A DNA stretch of 64,000 nucleotides. It comes from Rhodococcus triatomae (GTDB taxonomy: Bacteria > Actinomycetota > Actinomycetes > Mycobacteriales > Mycobacteriaceae). Made by a program: the position numbers and the translations under genes. The stretch's first letter is position 1; each line of letters opens with the position of its first letter. Below the pieces are notes generated by a model. That model was not told where the DNA came from and ran no database searches. It saw only the letters and a program-made list of their open reading frames with translations. Positions 43,873 to 53,482 of this stretch are shown here, in pieces. The stretch lies in assembly GCF_014217785.1 (NCBI RefSeq), contig NZ_CP048814.1, positions 1 to 64,000 on the forward strand, in the 5' to 3' direction.

Positions 43873-44577
43873 CTACGGCCCGACACCGATCCTGCGGGCG
43901 TCGGGAGGCGGGACGCCGAACGTGTCCTCCGCACGAGGCTCGAACCGGTCCCGGGTCGTCGTCGCCGTGGCGATCCGATCGAGCCGGAACCACCTCACCG
44001 CGCCGCGGGTGCGACACCACGCGACGAGGAACCAGGAACCCGAGGTGTGCACGAGCAGATGCGGTTCCACCACCCGTTCACTGTCGTTGCCCTCGCCGTC
44101 GCGATAGTGCAGCGAGATCGCCAGGTTGCGGCGCAGCCCCTCCTCCACAACTCGGCGGACCGTCGCGCCCGCCTCGACGGGACGGTCCCCGCGGATCCAG
44201 ACCCGGGCGCCGAGTGCCTCCACCTCGGCGCGTGAGCCCGGATCCATGACGTCCAGTAATTTGGCCAGCGCCGCCCGACCGTCGGCGGCGAAGGGTGCGG
44301 TGTCCCCCGCCGCCTGCAGGGCCGACGCGACCGCCACTGCCTGCGCGGGAGTGAAATTGACCGGAGGCAGAGTCGGACGACCGCTGATGCCGTAGCCGCC
44401 ACCCGGTCCGGAACGGGCCCAGACGGGCACCCCCGCGGCCTGGAGTGTGGCGATGTCCCGCTTCACCGTTCGTGTGGTCACCTCGAGCCGCGTCGCGAGC
44501 TGCCCCGCCGTGCGGCCCCGATCGCCGGCCCGTCGCAGTTCCTCGGTGAGCGCGTGAAGCCGGGATGCTCGATCCAT
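43873..44577 (-). CDS. WYL-domain transcriptional regulator
   Basis: This 234-residue regulator has an N-terminal HTH_11 DNA-binding domain (RLHALTEELRRAGDRGRTAGQLATRLEV then TTRTVKRDIATLQAAGVPV, residues about 5-52) and a C-terminal WYL-type ligand domain (SISLHYRDGEGND-like region near 153, HLLVHTSGSWFLVAWC near 172 and RWFRLDRI near 195). WYL proteins sense nucleic-acid or small-molecule signals. The gene diverges from a hydrolase gene 94 bp away and may regulate it. Confidence 0.9.
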   Translation of the reverse strand: MDRASRLHALTEELRRAGDRGRTAGQLATRLEVTTRTVKRDIATLQAAGVPVWARSGPGGGYGISGRPTLPPVNFTPAQAVAVASALQAAGDTAPFAADGRAALAKLLDVMDPGSRAEVEALGARVWIRGDRPVEAGATVRRVVEEGLRRNLAISLHYRDGEGNDSERVVEPHLLVHTSGSWFLVAWCRTRGAVRWFRLDRIATATTTRDRFEPRAEDTFGVPPPDARRIGVGP

Positions 44578-44670
44578 GACGAAAGTCTGACAGAGAGGGG
44601 CGACTCGTTATGGAACCGAGACGAATACGGTGACACGCTGCTGTCACCGATCCCGCCGGATGCTCGTTCC

Positions 44671-45408
44671 ATGACACCGACACCGCACGATCACCGCTCC
44701 CACTACATCCTGGTTCCCGGCTTCTGGTTGGGAGCCTGGGCGTGGGACCGCGTGGCCCCGGCACTGCGCGACTCCGGAGCGCGCGTCACAGCTCTCACCC
44801 TGCCCGGCTCGGACTCCCCGGACACCGCACGGGACGCGATCACGCTGGACGACCGCGTCGACGCGATACTGGCGGCAGTGCGGACGACCGCGGAGGACGA
44901 GGACGTGATCCTGGTCGTCCACAGCGGCGCCGGCCCGGTCGGATACGCGGTCAGTGACCGTGTGCCGGAAGACCTGGCCCGGGTCGTCTACGTCGACTCG
45001 GGCCCGATGCCTCACGGCGCCGCGCTCCGACCGGACCTGCCCGACTCCACGGTCGAGATCCCGCTTCCGACATGGGCCGAACTCGAGGCGGACGGCAACA
45101 GCCTCGACGGGCTCGACACCGCAGATCTGGAGGAGTTCGCGGCACGCGCGGTACCCGAACCAGCCGGCCCCGCACGGACGCCGCTCGATCTCACCGACGA
45201 TCGACGACTCGAGCTGCCCACGACAGTGGTCTGCAGCAGTTTTCCGGCCGAGGTCATCACCCGGATGGCGCAGGCCGGTCACCCGATGGCGGCCGAGCTC
45301 GCGCGGATCCGCCACGTCGACTATGTCGATCTGCCCACCGGACACTGGCCGATGTGGTCGCGCCCGGACGACCTCGCCGCAGCACTGCTGGACGCGGTCC
45401 GATCCTGA
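44671..45408 (+). CDS. Alpha/beta-hydrolase
   Basis: This 245-residue hydrolase has the oxyanion strand YILVPGFWLGAWAWDRV near residue 12 and a nucleophile elbow ILVVHSGAGPVGYAV near 75 (Ser in HSGAG, a variant of GxSxG). The acid/base end is visible as LPTGHWPMWSRPDDLA near 225, with the catalytic His. It resembles salicylate-esterase/pheophorbidase-like small hydrolases; the substrate is unknown. It is divergent to the WYL regulator and ends 3 bp before htpG. Confidence 0.85.
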   Translation: MTPTPHDHRSHYILVPGFWLGAWAWDRVAPALRDSGARVTALTLPGSDSPDTARDAITLDDRVDAILAAVRTTAEDEDVILVVHSGAGPVGYAVSDRVPEDLARVVYVDSGPMPHGAALRPDLPDSTVEIPLPTWAELEADGNSLDGLDTADLEEFAARAVPEPAGPARTPLDLTDDRRLELPTTVVCSSFPAEVITRMAQAGHPMAAELARIRHVDYVDLPTGHWPMWSRPDDLAAALLDAVRS

Positions 45409-45411
45409 CGG

Positions 45412-47355
45412 TCAGACGGTACGGGCCAACCGATCGGCGAGCATTTTGGTGAATGCCGCCGGATCGGTCAGCTCGCCGCCCTCGGCGAGGAGCGCCATGC
45501 CGTAGAGCAACTGCGCGGTCTCGGCCTGGGCGGACTCGTCGGGACGCTCCTCCCTCGCCGCGCGCAGGCCGGTCACCAGCGGATGGTCGGGATTGAGTTC
45601 GAGGATCCGCTTGGTGACCGGCACCGGCTGGCCCGACGCACGGTACATCCGCTCGAGAGCCGGCGACATGCTGAAGTCGTCGCCGACGATGCAGGCCGGG
45701 GACTCCGTCAGCCTCGACGACAGGCGCACCTTCTGCACGTACTCGTCGAGCGTCTCCTGCATCCAGGCGAGCAGCGGCTCGAAGTCCTTCTCGCGCTCCT
45801 CGCGCTCGGACTCGGCGGCCTTCTTCTCCTCCTCGGACTCGAGGTCGACCTCGCCCTTCGCGATCGACTGGAAACGCTTGCCGTCGAACTCCGGTGCCGC
45901 CCCCACCCACATCTCGTCCACCGGGTCCGAGAGCAACAACACCTCGAGACCTCGCGCGCGGAATGCCTCCATGTGCGGTGAGCTCTCGATCTGCCGACGC
46001 GATTCGCCGGTCATGTAGAAGATCTGCTCCTGTCCGTCCTTCATCCGCTCCACGTACTCGGCAAGGGTCGTCACACCCTCGTCGGAATGGGTGGACTCGA
46101 ACGACGAGATGCCCAGGATCGTCTCGCGATTGTCGGTATCGGAGAGGAGGCCCTCCTTGATCGCCCGGCCGAACTGCGTCCAGAGGGTCCGATACTTGTC
46201 CGGACTCGACGACATCAGATCCTTGATCGTCGAGAGCACCTTCTTCGTGAGCCGCCGACGGATCGCGCGGATCTGGCGGTCCTGCTGCAGGATCTCGCGG
46301 GAAACGTTGAGCGAGAGGTCCTGTGCGTCGACGACACCCTTGACGAATCGCAGGTACGGCGGGACGAGGTCGTCGCAGTCGTCCATGATGAACACGCGCC
46401 GCACGTAGAGCGAGATCCCAGTCTTCCCGTCCCGCATGAACAGGTCGTGGGGCGCGTGCGAGGGCAGGAAGAGCAGCGCCTGGTACTCGAACGTGCCCTC
46501 GGCCTTCATCGGGATGATCTCGAGCGGGTCGTCCCACGCGTGCGCGACGTGACGGTAGAACTCTCGGTACTCCTCGTCGGACACCTCGTCCCGAGACCGG
46601 GTCCACAAGGCCTTCATCGAGTTGAGCGTCGTCGTCTCCCGGACGATCTCGGCATCCTCACCGCTGCCGGGCCGCTCGGTCTCCATGCGGATCGGCCACG
46701 AGATGAAGTCCGAGTACTTCGTGACGATCTCCTTGATCTTCCACTCCGACGTGTAGTCGAAGAGGTGATCGTCGGAGTCCTCGGGCTTGAGGTGCAGGGT
46801 CACCGACGTGCCCTGCGGAGCCTCGTCGAGCGTCTCGATCGTGTAGGTACCGTCGCCGCCGGACTCCCAGCGGGTCGCCGACGTCTCCCCGGCACGACGA
46901 GTCGTGAGGGTGACCTTGTCGGCGACCATGAACGTGGCATAGAAGCCGATACCGAACTGGCCGATCAACTCTCCCGAGGCGGCAGCGTCCTTCACTCCCG
47001 AATCGACGGCGTCCTTCGCCTCTGCCAACGTGCGACGAAGCTCGCCGGTGCCCGACCTGGCGAGTGTGCCGATGAGTTCGACCACCTCGTCACGGCTCAT
47101 GCCGATACCGTTGTCGCGCACGGTGAGTGTGCGCGCCTCCTTGTCGGCTTCGATCTCGATGTGGAGATCCGACGTGTCGACGTCGAGATCCTTGTCCCGA
47201 TACGACTCGAGCCGGAGTTTGTCGAGTGCATCGGACGAGTTGGAGACGAGCTCGCGCAGGAACGTGTCCTTGTTCGAGTAGACGGAGTGGATCATCAGAT
47301 CCAGAAGCTGTCTCGTCTCCGCCTGGAACTCGAGCTGCTCGATCTTCGCGGTCAT
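45412..47355 (-). CDS. htpG: Hsp90-type chaperone HtpG
   Basis: This 647-residue ATP-dependent chaperone has an N-terminal GHKL ATPase: LRELVSNSSDALDKLRLES near residue 28, VRDNGIGMSRDEV near 80 and GQFGIGFYATFMVAD near 122. The middle domain has FLPSHAPHDLF and LNVSREILQQDR. The C-terminal dimerisation domain is complete. I chose the ATG at 47355 (MTAKIEQLEFQAE), which is the family's usual start; the open frame runs 14 codons further. It has an insertion (AEAKDAVDSGVKDAAASG) near residue 105. Confidence 0.97.
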   Translation of the reverse strand: MTAKIEQLEFQAETRQLLDLMIHSVYSNKDTFLRELVSNSSDALDKLRLESYRDKDLDVDTSDLHIEIEADKEARTLTVRDNGIGMSRDEVVELIGTLARSGTGELRRTLAEAKDAVDSGVKDAAASGELIGQFGIGFYATFMVADKVTLTTRRAGETSATRWESGGDGTYTIETLDEAPQGTSVTLHLKPEDSDDHLFDYTSEWKIKEIVTKYSDFISWPIRMETERPGSGEDAEIVRETTTLNSMKALWTRSRDEVSDEEYREFYRHVAHAWDDPLEIIPMKAEGTFEYQALLFLPSHAPHDLFMRDGKTGISLYVRRVFIMDDCDDLVPPYLRFVKGVVDAQDLSLNVSREILQQDRQIRAIRRRLTKKVLSTIKDLMSSSPDKYRTLWTQFGRAIKEGLLSDTDNRETILGISSFESTHSDEGVTTLAEYVERMKDGQEQIFYMTGESRRQIESSPHMEAFRARGLEVLLLSDPVDEMWVGAAPEFDGKRFQSIAKGEVDLESEEEKKAAESEREEREKDFEPLLAWMQETLDEYVQKVRLSSRLTESPACIVGDDFSMSPALERMYRASGQPVPVTKRILELNPDHPLVTGLRAAREERPDESAQAETAQLLYGMALLAEGGELTDPAAFTKMLADRLARTV

Positions 47356-47416
47356 GGCGTGTGGGTCCCCTTCGGAAGCAGAACTGACGTCGAACAATTC
47401 GACGTGATCCTACGAC

Positions 47417-47950
47417 TCACCGCTCGACCGTGGTGTCGGTGGGGAGTCGATCCGCGACGGCGTCGAACCAGTCCAGCGCTGCCCGCTCGTAGCGGATCCC
47501 GTACTCGAGTGTCGCGATCCCGAACTCGTCGGGCTCGCCTCCCGCCAGCACGGACTCGTACTCGGCCAGTTGGCGTTCGTGAACCTCCCGGTGGGCGGTG
47601 AGCATCTCCCGCAGGCGCTCGGGGGGAAGATGTGCGCCGAAGGCAACCGTCAACAGCAGGGGATGACGAATGTTCTCCGGCCCCGGATCGCGGTCGATCC
47701 ACTCGGCGAACGCGGCACGGCCTGCGCCGGTGATCGTGTACGGCTTGCGGTCACGAGGCCCCGACTCCCCCGCCTCCACCAGGCCGGATCGGTCCATCGC
47801 CGCAAGCTCGCGATAGACCTGACTGGTGGTGATCGACCAGAACTTGCCGATCCTGCGCTGCGTCATACCCACCAGATCCCAGCCCGTCCGCGGGCCCTCG
47901 TGCAGGAATCCGAGAAGCGACGCCGCCGTGGCATTGAGCTCCCTGACCAT
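47417..47950 (-). CDS. PadR-family regulator
   Basis: This 177-residue repressor has a winged-helix domain (TAASLLGFLHEGPRTGWDLVG and SITTSQVYRELAAMDRSGLVEAG, residues about 8-60) with the QVYREL recognition-helix motif of PadR. The C-terminal Vir-like dimer helices (LREMLTAHREVHERQLAEYES) are present. The ATG at 47950 is favoured because GGAGG is 5 nt away; a GTG lies just before it. It diverges from a DUF1707 gene with a palindrome between them. Confidence 0.92.
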   Translation of the reverse strand: MVRELNATAASLLGFLHEGPRTGWDLVGMTQRRIGKFWSITTSQVYRELAAMDRSGLVEAGESGPRDRKPYTITGAGRAAFAEWIDRDPGPENIRHPLLLTVAFGAHLPPERLREMLTAHREVHERQLAEYESVLAGGEPDEFGIATLEYGIRYERAALDWFDAVADRLPTDTTVER

Positions 47951-47987
47951 CACGACCTCCGTTCACCCCTGGGCACTGGATACCCCC

Positions 47988-48043
47988 TTGACATTCCACT
48001 GTGTCATATCGACGATGGAGACAAGTCACATTCCACAATGGAA
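47988..48043. promoter_or_regulatory. PadR/DUF1707 intergenic promoter and operator
   Basis: TTGACA at 47988-47993 is a perfect -35 for the rightward gene. A short palindrome TTCCACAATGGAA (48031-48043) and a related CATTCCACTGTG (47992-48003) sit on both sides of it. PadR self-regulation through these is inferred. Confidence 0.5.
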
Positions 48044-48077
48044 CGTCTGTCCAGTTCTCTCGACGGAGGTGTCGGCC

Positions 48078-48653
48078 ATGAGCAGCCCGAACGAACGTCC
48101 CGCACCGGACGACCTTCGTGCGTCGGATGCCGAACGCGAGCAGATCGTCGAACAGCTCGGCAGGCACGTCGCCGACGGCCGGCTCACGATCGCCGAATTC
48201 GACACCCGAGCGGCCGACGTCTACCGCTCCGTCACGCGCGCACAGGCGCGCGAGACACTCCGCGACCTTCCGGAGCTGCCCGGCCCTCCGGCGGCGAGCG
48301 CACCGACACCTGCCTCGCCGCACCGGAGGCGGCGGCTGCTGCGCCTTCCGGTCCATCAGCGAATCGAGTGGAGCGCGTGGCTCGCGGTCGGCAGCATCAA
48401 CGTCGTGATCTGGGGAATCGTGTCTCTGGTGGCCGACGGAGGGGTGTACCCGTGGCCGATCTGGGTGATCGGCCCGTGGGGAGCGGTCCTGGCACTCCGG
48501 ACCCTCACCGGCTGGGAGGGCAGCTGCGACGGGGCGGACCGGACAGCTCACCACCAGCGGGTGAAAGAGCTTCGCCGTCAGGCACGTCGGATCAGCGAGC
48601 GGCCGCCTTTCGCGGCGCACGCTTACGCGCCGCGCCAGCGGTACCACCGCTAG
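48078..48653 (+). CDS. DUF1707 membrane protein
   Basis: This 191-residue protein has an N-terminal DUF1707 domain ([41 protein letters not shown], about residues 13-53), a Pro-rich linker, and a 2TM-type C-terminal part ([18 protein letters not shown] and [15 protein letters not shown]). This arrangement is common in actinobacteria; its function is unknown. Being next to a PadR regulator it may be its target. Its last 62 bp overlap the 3' end of uvrA on the other strand. Confidence 0.87.
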   Translation: MSSPNERPAPDDLRASDAEREQIVEQLGRHVADGRLTIAEFDTRAADVYRSVTRAQARETLRDLPELPGPPAASAPTPASPHRRRRLLRLPVHQRIEWSAWLAVGSINVVIWGIVSLVADGGVYPWPIWVIGPWGAVLALRTLTGWEGSCDGADRTAHHQRVKELRRQARRISERPPFAAHAYAPRQRYHR

Positions 48654-51609
48654 CCGACTTCGCGGCGGCGGTCTTCTTCGTGCCCGCCGTGCCATTCGTC
48701 GGTGTCGAGGAGGCTCGCTTGTTCGCGGCCGTGCCCGACGTGGCTGCGGCTCCCGCAGCGAGCACATCGGCCAGGAACCGGCCGGTGTAGCTCTCCGCCA
48801 CCTGAGCGACGTCCTCCGGCGTGCCCTGCGCGACCACCGTGCCGCCACCGGAGCCGCCCTCCGGGCCCATGTCGACGATCCAGTCCGATGTCTTGATGAC
48901 GTCGAGATTGTGCTCGATCACGATGACGGTGTTGCCCTTGTCCACCAGGCCGTTGACGACGCCGAGCAGCTTGCGGATGTCCTCGAAATGCAGGCCGGTG
49001 GTGGGTTCGTCGAGGATGTACACGGTGCGGCCGGTGGACCGCTTCTGCAACTCCGCCGCCAGCTTGACCCGCTGCGCCTCACCGCCCGACAGCGTGGGCG
49101 CGGGCTGACCGAGCCGCACGTACCCGAGCCCCACCTCGACCAGCGTCGCGAGATAGCGGTGGATCGAGGTGATCGCCTCGAAGAACTCCGCGGCCTCCTC
49201 GATCGGCATGTCCAGTACCTCGGCGATGGTCTTGCCCTTGTAGTGCACCTCGAGGGTTTCCCGGTTGTACCGGGCCCCGTGGCACACCTCGCACGGCACG
49301 TAGACGTCGGGCAGGAAGTTCATCTCGATCTTGAGCGTGCCGTCGCCCGAGCACGCCTCGCAGCGGCCGCCCTTGACGTTGAAGGAGAACCGCCCGGGCT
49401 GATATCCCCGTACCTTGGCCTCCGTGGTCGCGGCGAACAGCGTGCGGATCTTGTCGAACACACCCGTGTAGGTCGCCGGATTGGACCGCGGCGTCCGCCC
49501 GATCGGCGACTGGTCCACCTGGACGAGCTTGTCCAGCTGATCGAGCCCGTTGATGCGCGTGTGCCTGCCCGGCACCTGACGTGCACCGTTGAGTTTGTTG
49601 GCCATCACCGTGGCCAGGATGTCGTTGACCAGGGTCGACTTGCCGGAACCGGACACCCCCGTGACCGCGGTGAGCACGCCGAGCGGGAAGCTCACGTCGA
49701 TCCCGGCGAGGTTGTGTTCCCGTGCCCCGACGACCGTGACCTGCCGCTTGCGGTCGACCGGACGGCGGAGGGCAGGCACGTCGATCACCCGGCGACCCGA
49801 CAGATACGCGCCGGTGATCGACTCCGGGTCTTCGAGCAGCTCCGCGTACGAACCGCTGTGCACGACCTTGCCGCCGTGCTCGCCGGCGAGGGGGCCGATG
49901 TCGACCACCCAGTCCGAGGCCCGGATGGTGTCCTCGTCGTGTTCCACCACGATGAGGGTGTTTCCGAGATCCCTCAGCCGCGTGAGCGTCTCGATGAGCC
50001 TGCGGTTGTCGCGCTGGTGCAGGCCGATGGACGGCTCGTCCAGGACGTACAGCACGCCGACGAGACCGGAACCGATCTGGGTCGCCAGGCGGATGCGTTG
50101 GGCCTCACCGCCCGACAGTGTTCCGGCTGCCCGGGCCAGCGACAGGTACTCGAGCCCGACGTCGAGGAGGAAGCCGAGTCGGGCCTGGACCTCCTTGAGC
50201 ACCTGCCCGGCGATCGCCTCCTCGCGCGAACCCAGGGTGAGACTGTTGAGGAACTCCGCGCAATCCGCGATCGACAGCTCGGCGACGTCCGCGATGGACT
50301 TGGTCCCGAACTCGTCGCTCGCGATCATCACCGCAAGGATCTCGGGGCGCAGCCGCGCTCCCCCGCACGCCGGGCACGGGGTGTCCCGCATGTACCCGTC
50401 GTAGCGTTCCTTCATCTGGTCGGACTCGGTCTGTTCCAGGCGCCGGTGCAGGAACGGCATGACGCCTTCGAACTCCGCGTAGTACGAACGGGTACGGCCG
50501 TACCGGTTCTTGTACCGCACGTGCACCTGCTCGGTGCTGCCCTCGAGCACTGCCTTGCGCGCCTTCGCGGGCAGCTTGTTCCACGGCGTGTCGAGATCGA
50601 ATCCCAGGATGTCTCCGAGACCGGACAGCAGTCGTCCGAAGTACTCCGAGCTCTGTCCCATCGACCACGGCGCGATGGCCCCCTCGGCGAGGGTCAACTC
50701 CGGATCCGGGACGACGAGGTCCGGGTCCACCTCCTTGCGGATGCCCAGGCCCGTGCACTCCGGGCACGCGCCGTACGGGGAGTTGAAGGAGAACGACCGG
50801 GGCTCGAGATCGTCGATCGAGAGCGCATGACCGTTGGGGCAGGCGAGCTTCTCCGAGAACCGGCGCTCGCGGTCCGCCGCGTTCTCGTCCCGATCGACGA
50901 AGTCGAGCACGACGATCCCCTCGGCGAGACCGAGCGCCGTCTCGATCGAGTCGGTGAGCCGCTGCTTCGAGCTCGGTTTCACCGTGAGGCGGTCCACGAC
51001 CACCTCGATGTCGTGCTTCTCCTGCTTCTTGAGCTTGGGGGGCTCGGTGAGGGGATACACCACGCCGTCCACGCGCACCCGCGAATAGCCCTGCGTGTTG
51101 AGTTGCTCGAACAGGTCGACGAACTCGCCCTTGCGGGTACGCACCACCGGAGCGAGGACCTGGAAGCGCGTGCCCTCTTCCATGTCGAGCACCTGGTCCA
51201 CGATCTGCTGCGGCGTCTGCCGTGCGATCTGCGCACCACACACCGGGCAGTGCGGGGTCCCGGCCCTCGCGAACAACAGGCGAAGGTAGTCGTACACCTC
51301 CGTGATGGTCCCGACGGTGGAGCGCGGGTTGCGGTTGGTCGACTTCTGGTCGATGGACACCGCGGGCGACAGGCCCTCGATGAAGTCGACATCGGGCTTG
51401 TCCATCTGACCCAGGAACTGGCGTGCGTAGGCCGACAGCGACTCGACGTACCGGCGCTGCCCTTCCGCGAAGATCGTGTCGAACGCCAAGCTCGACTTGC
51501 CCGAACCGGAGAGCCCGGTGAAGACGATGAGGCTGTCCCGGGGCAGATCGAGGTCGATACCTCGCAGATTGTGCTCGCGAGCACCACGCACGATGAGGCG
51601 ATCCGCCAC
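48592..51609 (-). CDS. uvrA: Excinuclease ABC subunit A
   Basis: UvrA finds DNA lesions and loads UvrB in nucleotide excision repair. The 1005-residue protein has two ABC modules: Walker [15 protein letters not shown] near residue 32 and [14 protein letters not shown] near 660, zinc fingers with CPVCGAQ / CPACGG and CEACSGDG / CEVCHG, signatures [12 protein letters not shown] and [12 protein letters not shown], and Walker B blocks [13 protein letters not shown] and [12 protein letters not shown]. The GTG at 51609 has AAGGG upstream; the open frame runs on to 51825. A roughly 55-residue Ala/Thr/Lys/Arg-rich tail (from about 950) extends past the normal end. Confidence 0.97.
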   Translation of the reverse strand: MADRLIVRGAREHNLRGIDLDLPRDSLIVFTGLSGSGKSSLAFDTIFAEGQRRYVESLSAYARQFLGQMDKPDVDFIEGLSPAVSIDQKSTNRNPRSTVGTITEVYDYLRLLFARAGTPHCPVCGAQIARQTPQQIVDQVLDMEEGTRFQVLAPVVRTRKGEFVDLFEQLNTQGYSRVRVDGVVYPLTEPPKLKKQEKHDIEVVVDRLTVKPSSKQRLTDSIETALGLAEGIVVLDFVDRDENAADRERRFSEKLACPNGHALSIDDLEPRSFSFNSPYGACPECTGLGIRKEVDPDLVVPDPELTLAEGAIAPWSMGQSSEYFGRLLSGLGDILGFDLDTPWNKLPAKARKAVLEGSTEQVHVRYKNRYGRTRSYYAEFEGVMPFLHRRLEQTESDQMKERYDGYMRDTPCPACGGARLRPEILAVMIASDEFGTKSIADVAELSIADCAEFLNSLTLGSREEAIAGQVLKEVQARLGFLLDVGLEYLSLARAAGTLSGGEAQRIRLATQIGSGLVGVLYVLDEPSIGLHQRDNRRLIETLTRLRDLGNTLIVVEHDEDTIRASDWVVDIGPLAGEHGGKVVHSGSYAELLEDPESITGAYLSGRRVIDVPALRRPVDRKRQVTVVGAREHNLAGIDVSFPLGVLTAVTGVSGSGKSTLVNDILATVMANKLNGARQVPGRHTRINGLDQLDKLVQVDQSPIGRTPRSNPATYTGVFDKIRTLFAATTEAKVRGYQPGRFSFNVKGGRCEACSGDGTLKIEMNFLPDVYVPCEVCHGARYNRETLEVHYKGKTIAEVLDMPIEEAAEFFEAITSIHRYLATLVEVGLGYVRLGQPAPTLSGGEAQRVKLAAELQKRSTGRTVYILDEPTTGLHFEDIRKLLGVVNGLVDKGNTVIVIEHNLDVIKTSDWIVDMGPEGGSGGGTVVAQGTPEDVAQVAESYTGRFLADVLAAGAAATSGTAANKRASSTPTNGTAGTKKTAAAKSASGGTAGAARKRAPRKAAAR

Positions 51610-51795
51610 TGAACATCCCTTCTCATTGTCGACACCGCCCGGCACGTCCACACGCACGGCGACATCGCGAATTCCGACACCGAGAACGACGCCGGGTGAA
51701 TCCGGCACCGAGAACTCGCTCGCCCATCGTAGGACCGCCCACCGACACGTCCGCCGGACGAGCCGCGCCCCGCGCCGACCAGCCCTCTTCGACGG

Positions 51796-51801
51796 TAGCC
51801 T
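51796..51801 (+). promoter_or_regulatory. -10 element of the metallo-hydrolase gene
   Basis: TAGCCT stands 7 nt before the ATG at 51809. This spacing is typical of leaderless actinobacterial mRNAs; there is no ribosome site before the ATG. Confidence 0.5.
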
Positions 51802-51808
51802 TCCGTCC

Positions 51809-52492
51809 ATGAGCGAGCAGCCCATCGTGATCGACGACTCCTACACCGGCCACGTCACGTCGGGCGAACCGGCGCAGCGCCGCACCGTCCCCGGCGCGGC
51901 GATCACCAAGATGTCGGTCGGCCCCATGGACAACAACGTGTACCTGGTGATCTGTTCCGGCACCGGCAAGGCACTGCTCGTCGACGCCGCCAACGATGCG
52001 ACCCGAGTGATCGACCTGGTCGATCGGTACGCCCCGGGACTCGAACTGATCGTGACGACCCACCAACACGCCGACCACTGGCTCGCGCTGGAAGCGGTCA
52101 CCAAGGCCACCGGGGTGAAGACCGCAGCTCATCCGCTGGATGCGCCCGCGCTGCCTGTTCACCCCGACGTGCTCCTCGCCGACGACGACACCCTCACGGT
52201 CGGTGATCTCCAACTCGACGTGATCCATCTCGCGGGCCACACCCCGGGCGGCATCGCGCTGGCGCTCACCGCCGACGACCGCACACACGTGTTCACCGGC
52301 GATTCCCTGTTCCCCGGGGGCGTCGGCAAGACGGCGGACGCCGAGGCCTTCGCCTCCCTGCTGGGCGACGTCGAGACGAAACTGTTCGCCCGCTTCCCCG
52401 ACGACACGGTCGTGTACCCGGGTCACGGGGACGACACCACGCTCGGCGCCGAGCGTCCACACCTCGGCGAGTGGCGCGCCCGCGGGTGGTGA
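51809..52492 (+). CDS. Metallo-beta-lactamase-fold hydrolase
   Basis: This 227-residue enzyme has all metal ligands of a glyoxalase-II-like fold: TTHQHADHW (HxHxDH, residues about 89-97), [12 protein letters not shown] (His near 147), [10 protein letters not shown] (Asp near 167), and VYPGHGDDT (His near 210). M. tuberculosis Rv1637c is in the same place, divergent to uvrA. Likely substrates are thioesters of glutathione or mycothiol analogues, but this is not proven. A TAGCCT -10 suggests a leaderless mRNA. Confidence 0.92.
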   Translation: MSEQPIVIDDSYTGHVTSGEPAQRRTVPGAAITKMSVGPMDNNVYLVICSGTGKALLVDAANDATRVIDLVDRYAPGLELIVTTHQHADHWLALEAVTKATGVKTAAHPLDAPALPVHPDVLLADDDTLTVGDLQLDVIHLAGHTPGGIALALTADDRTHVFTGDSLFPGGVGKTADAEAFASLLGDVETKLFARFPDDTVVYPGHGDDTTLGAERPHLGEWRARGW

Positions 52493-52566
52493 ACTTCCGG
52501 ATCGCCCCGCCCCGCAGCGGCCGTGGTTAGTGTGGGGAGGACGTATCCAACTGCCGGGAGGTCTTC

Positions 52567-53340
52567 ATGCTCGTCCGTCGCATTGCACGTCCCCTGCTCG
52601 CCTCGGTGTTCATCGCCGGAGGGATCGACTCGCTGAAGAGTCCCGCTCAGAAGGCGGAGGTGGCCGGGCCGTGGATCGACAAGTCCGCGGGCGCCCTTCC
52701 CGATTCGGTGACCGAGAAGGTACCCACCGAGCCGGAAACGCTCGTCAAGATCAACGCCGGGGTACAGATCGGAGCCGGTAGCCTCCTCGCCCTCGGTAAG
52801 TTCCCCCGGCTGTCAGCGCTCGCATTGGCTGCCACCCTCGTCCCCACCACGCTCGCCGGCCACGACTTCTGGAACAAGGACGACCCGCAGCAGCAGGCAC
52901 TGCACCGGCTGCAATTCCTGAAGAACGCCGGGCTCCTCGGCGGACTGCTCATCACCGCCGTCGACACCGAGGGCAAGCCCTCACTCGGATGGCGCGGCCG
53001 CCGCGCAGCGCGGGCGGCGCAGCAGCGAGTGGAGGAGATCCTGCCGTTCGGGTCCGGCGACGAGTCCCCGGTGACCCCCGCCCTGTCGACCGCGACGGAG
53101 AAGGGAGCCTCCCTGCTCGAGAGCGCTCGCGACCGGGGCGGCGACCTGGCGGAAACGGTGCGTTCGCGTGCTCCCGAACTCGCCGGGACGGTCCGTTCGC
53201 GCGCGCCCGAACTCGCCGAGACGGCGCGCACGCGTAGCGCCGCCTGGGCCGAGGCGGCCGCCGAACGCGGCGAGGCTCTCGGCGACCGGGTCGAGACCGC
53301 CGTGAAGAAAGCACAGGAGAAGGCCGCCGAGGCACGCTGA
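52567..53340 (+). CDS. DoxX-family membrane protein with repetitive tail
   Basis: This 257-residue protein has an N-terminal DoxX-like four-helix membrane part (ARPLLASVFIAGGIDSLKSP; GVQIGAGSLLALG; LSALALAATLVPTTLAGHDFW; NAGLLGGLLITAVD, residues about 6-140), followed by a cytoplasmic helical tail with imperfect 11-residue repeats (RSRAPELAGTV RSRAPELAETA RTRSAAWAEAA). The repeats suggest an amphipathic or coiled-coil scaffold. The DoxX partner genes of redox complexes are not near. A GGGAGG ribosome site precedes the ATG. Confidence 0.85.
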   Translation: MLVRRIARPLLASVFIAGGIDSLKSPAQKAEVAGPWIDKSAGALPDSVTEKVPTEPETLVKINAGVQIGAGSLLALGKFPRLSALALAATLVPTTLAGHDFWNKDDPQQQALHRLQFLKNAGLLGGLLITAVDTEGKPSLGWRGRRAARAAQQRVEEILPFGSGDESPVTPALSTATEKGASLLESARDRGGDLAETVRSRAPELAGTVRSRAPELAETARTRSAAWAEAAAERGEALGDRVETAVKKAQEKAAEAR

Positions 53341-53403
53341 CAGCGCGCAGGGCGATCACGACGCTGCTGACCTGCGCTTCTGCGCGGTCTCCTCTCTCGG
53401 GAC

Positions 53404-53439
53404 TAGACTGCTACGGCACTTTTGCGGGCGCTCCGCAAA
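53404..53439 (+). promoter_or_regulatory. Promoter and 5'-leader inverted repeat of the HelD-like gene
   Basis: TAGACT (-10, 53404-53409) is followed about 12 nt later by a 19-bp perfect inverted repeat: TTTGCGG, 5-nt spacer, CCGCAAA (53421-53439). It can be an operator just past the start site or an RNA hairpin in the leader. Confidence 0.55.
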
Positions 53440-53482
53440 CGCTGCCGACACCCTCGCAGCCTTCCCGAACTAGGAGTTCTCT

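Noticed and set aside
53404-53439. Definite rifamycin-associated element
   Set aside because: Length and symmetry fit, but I cannot confirm the consensus from memory, so it is kept only as an inverted repeat.
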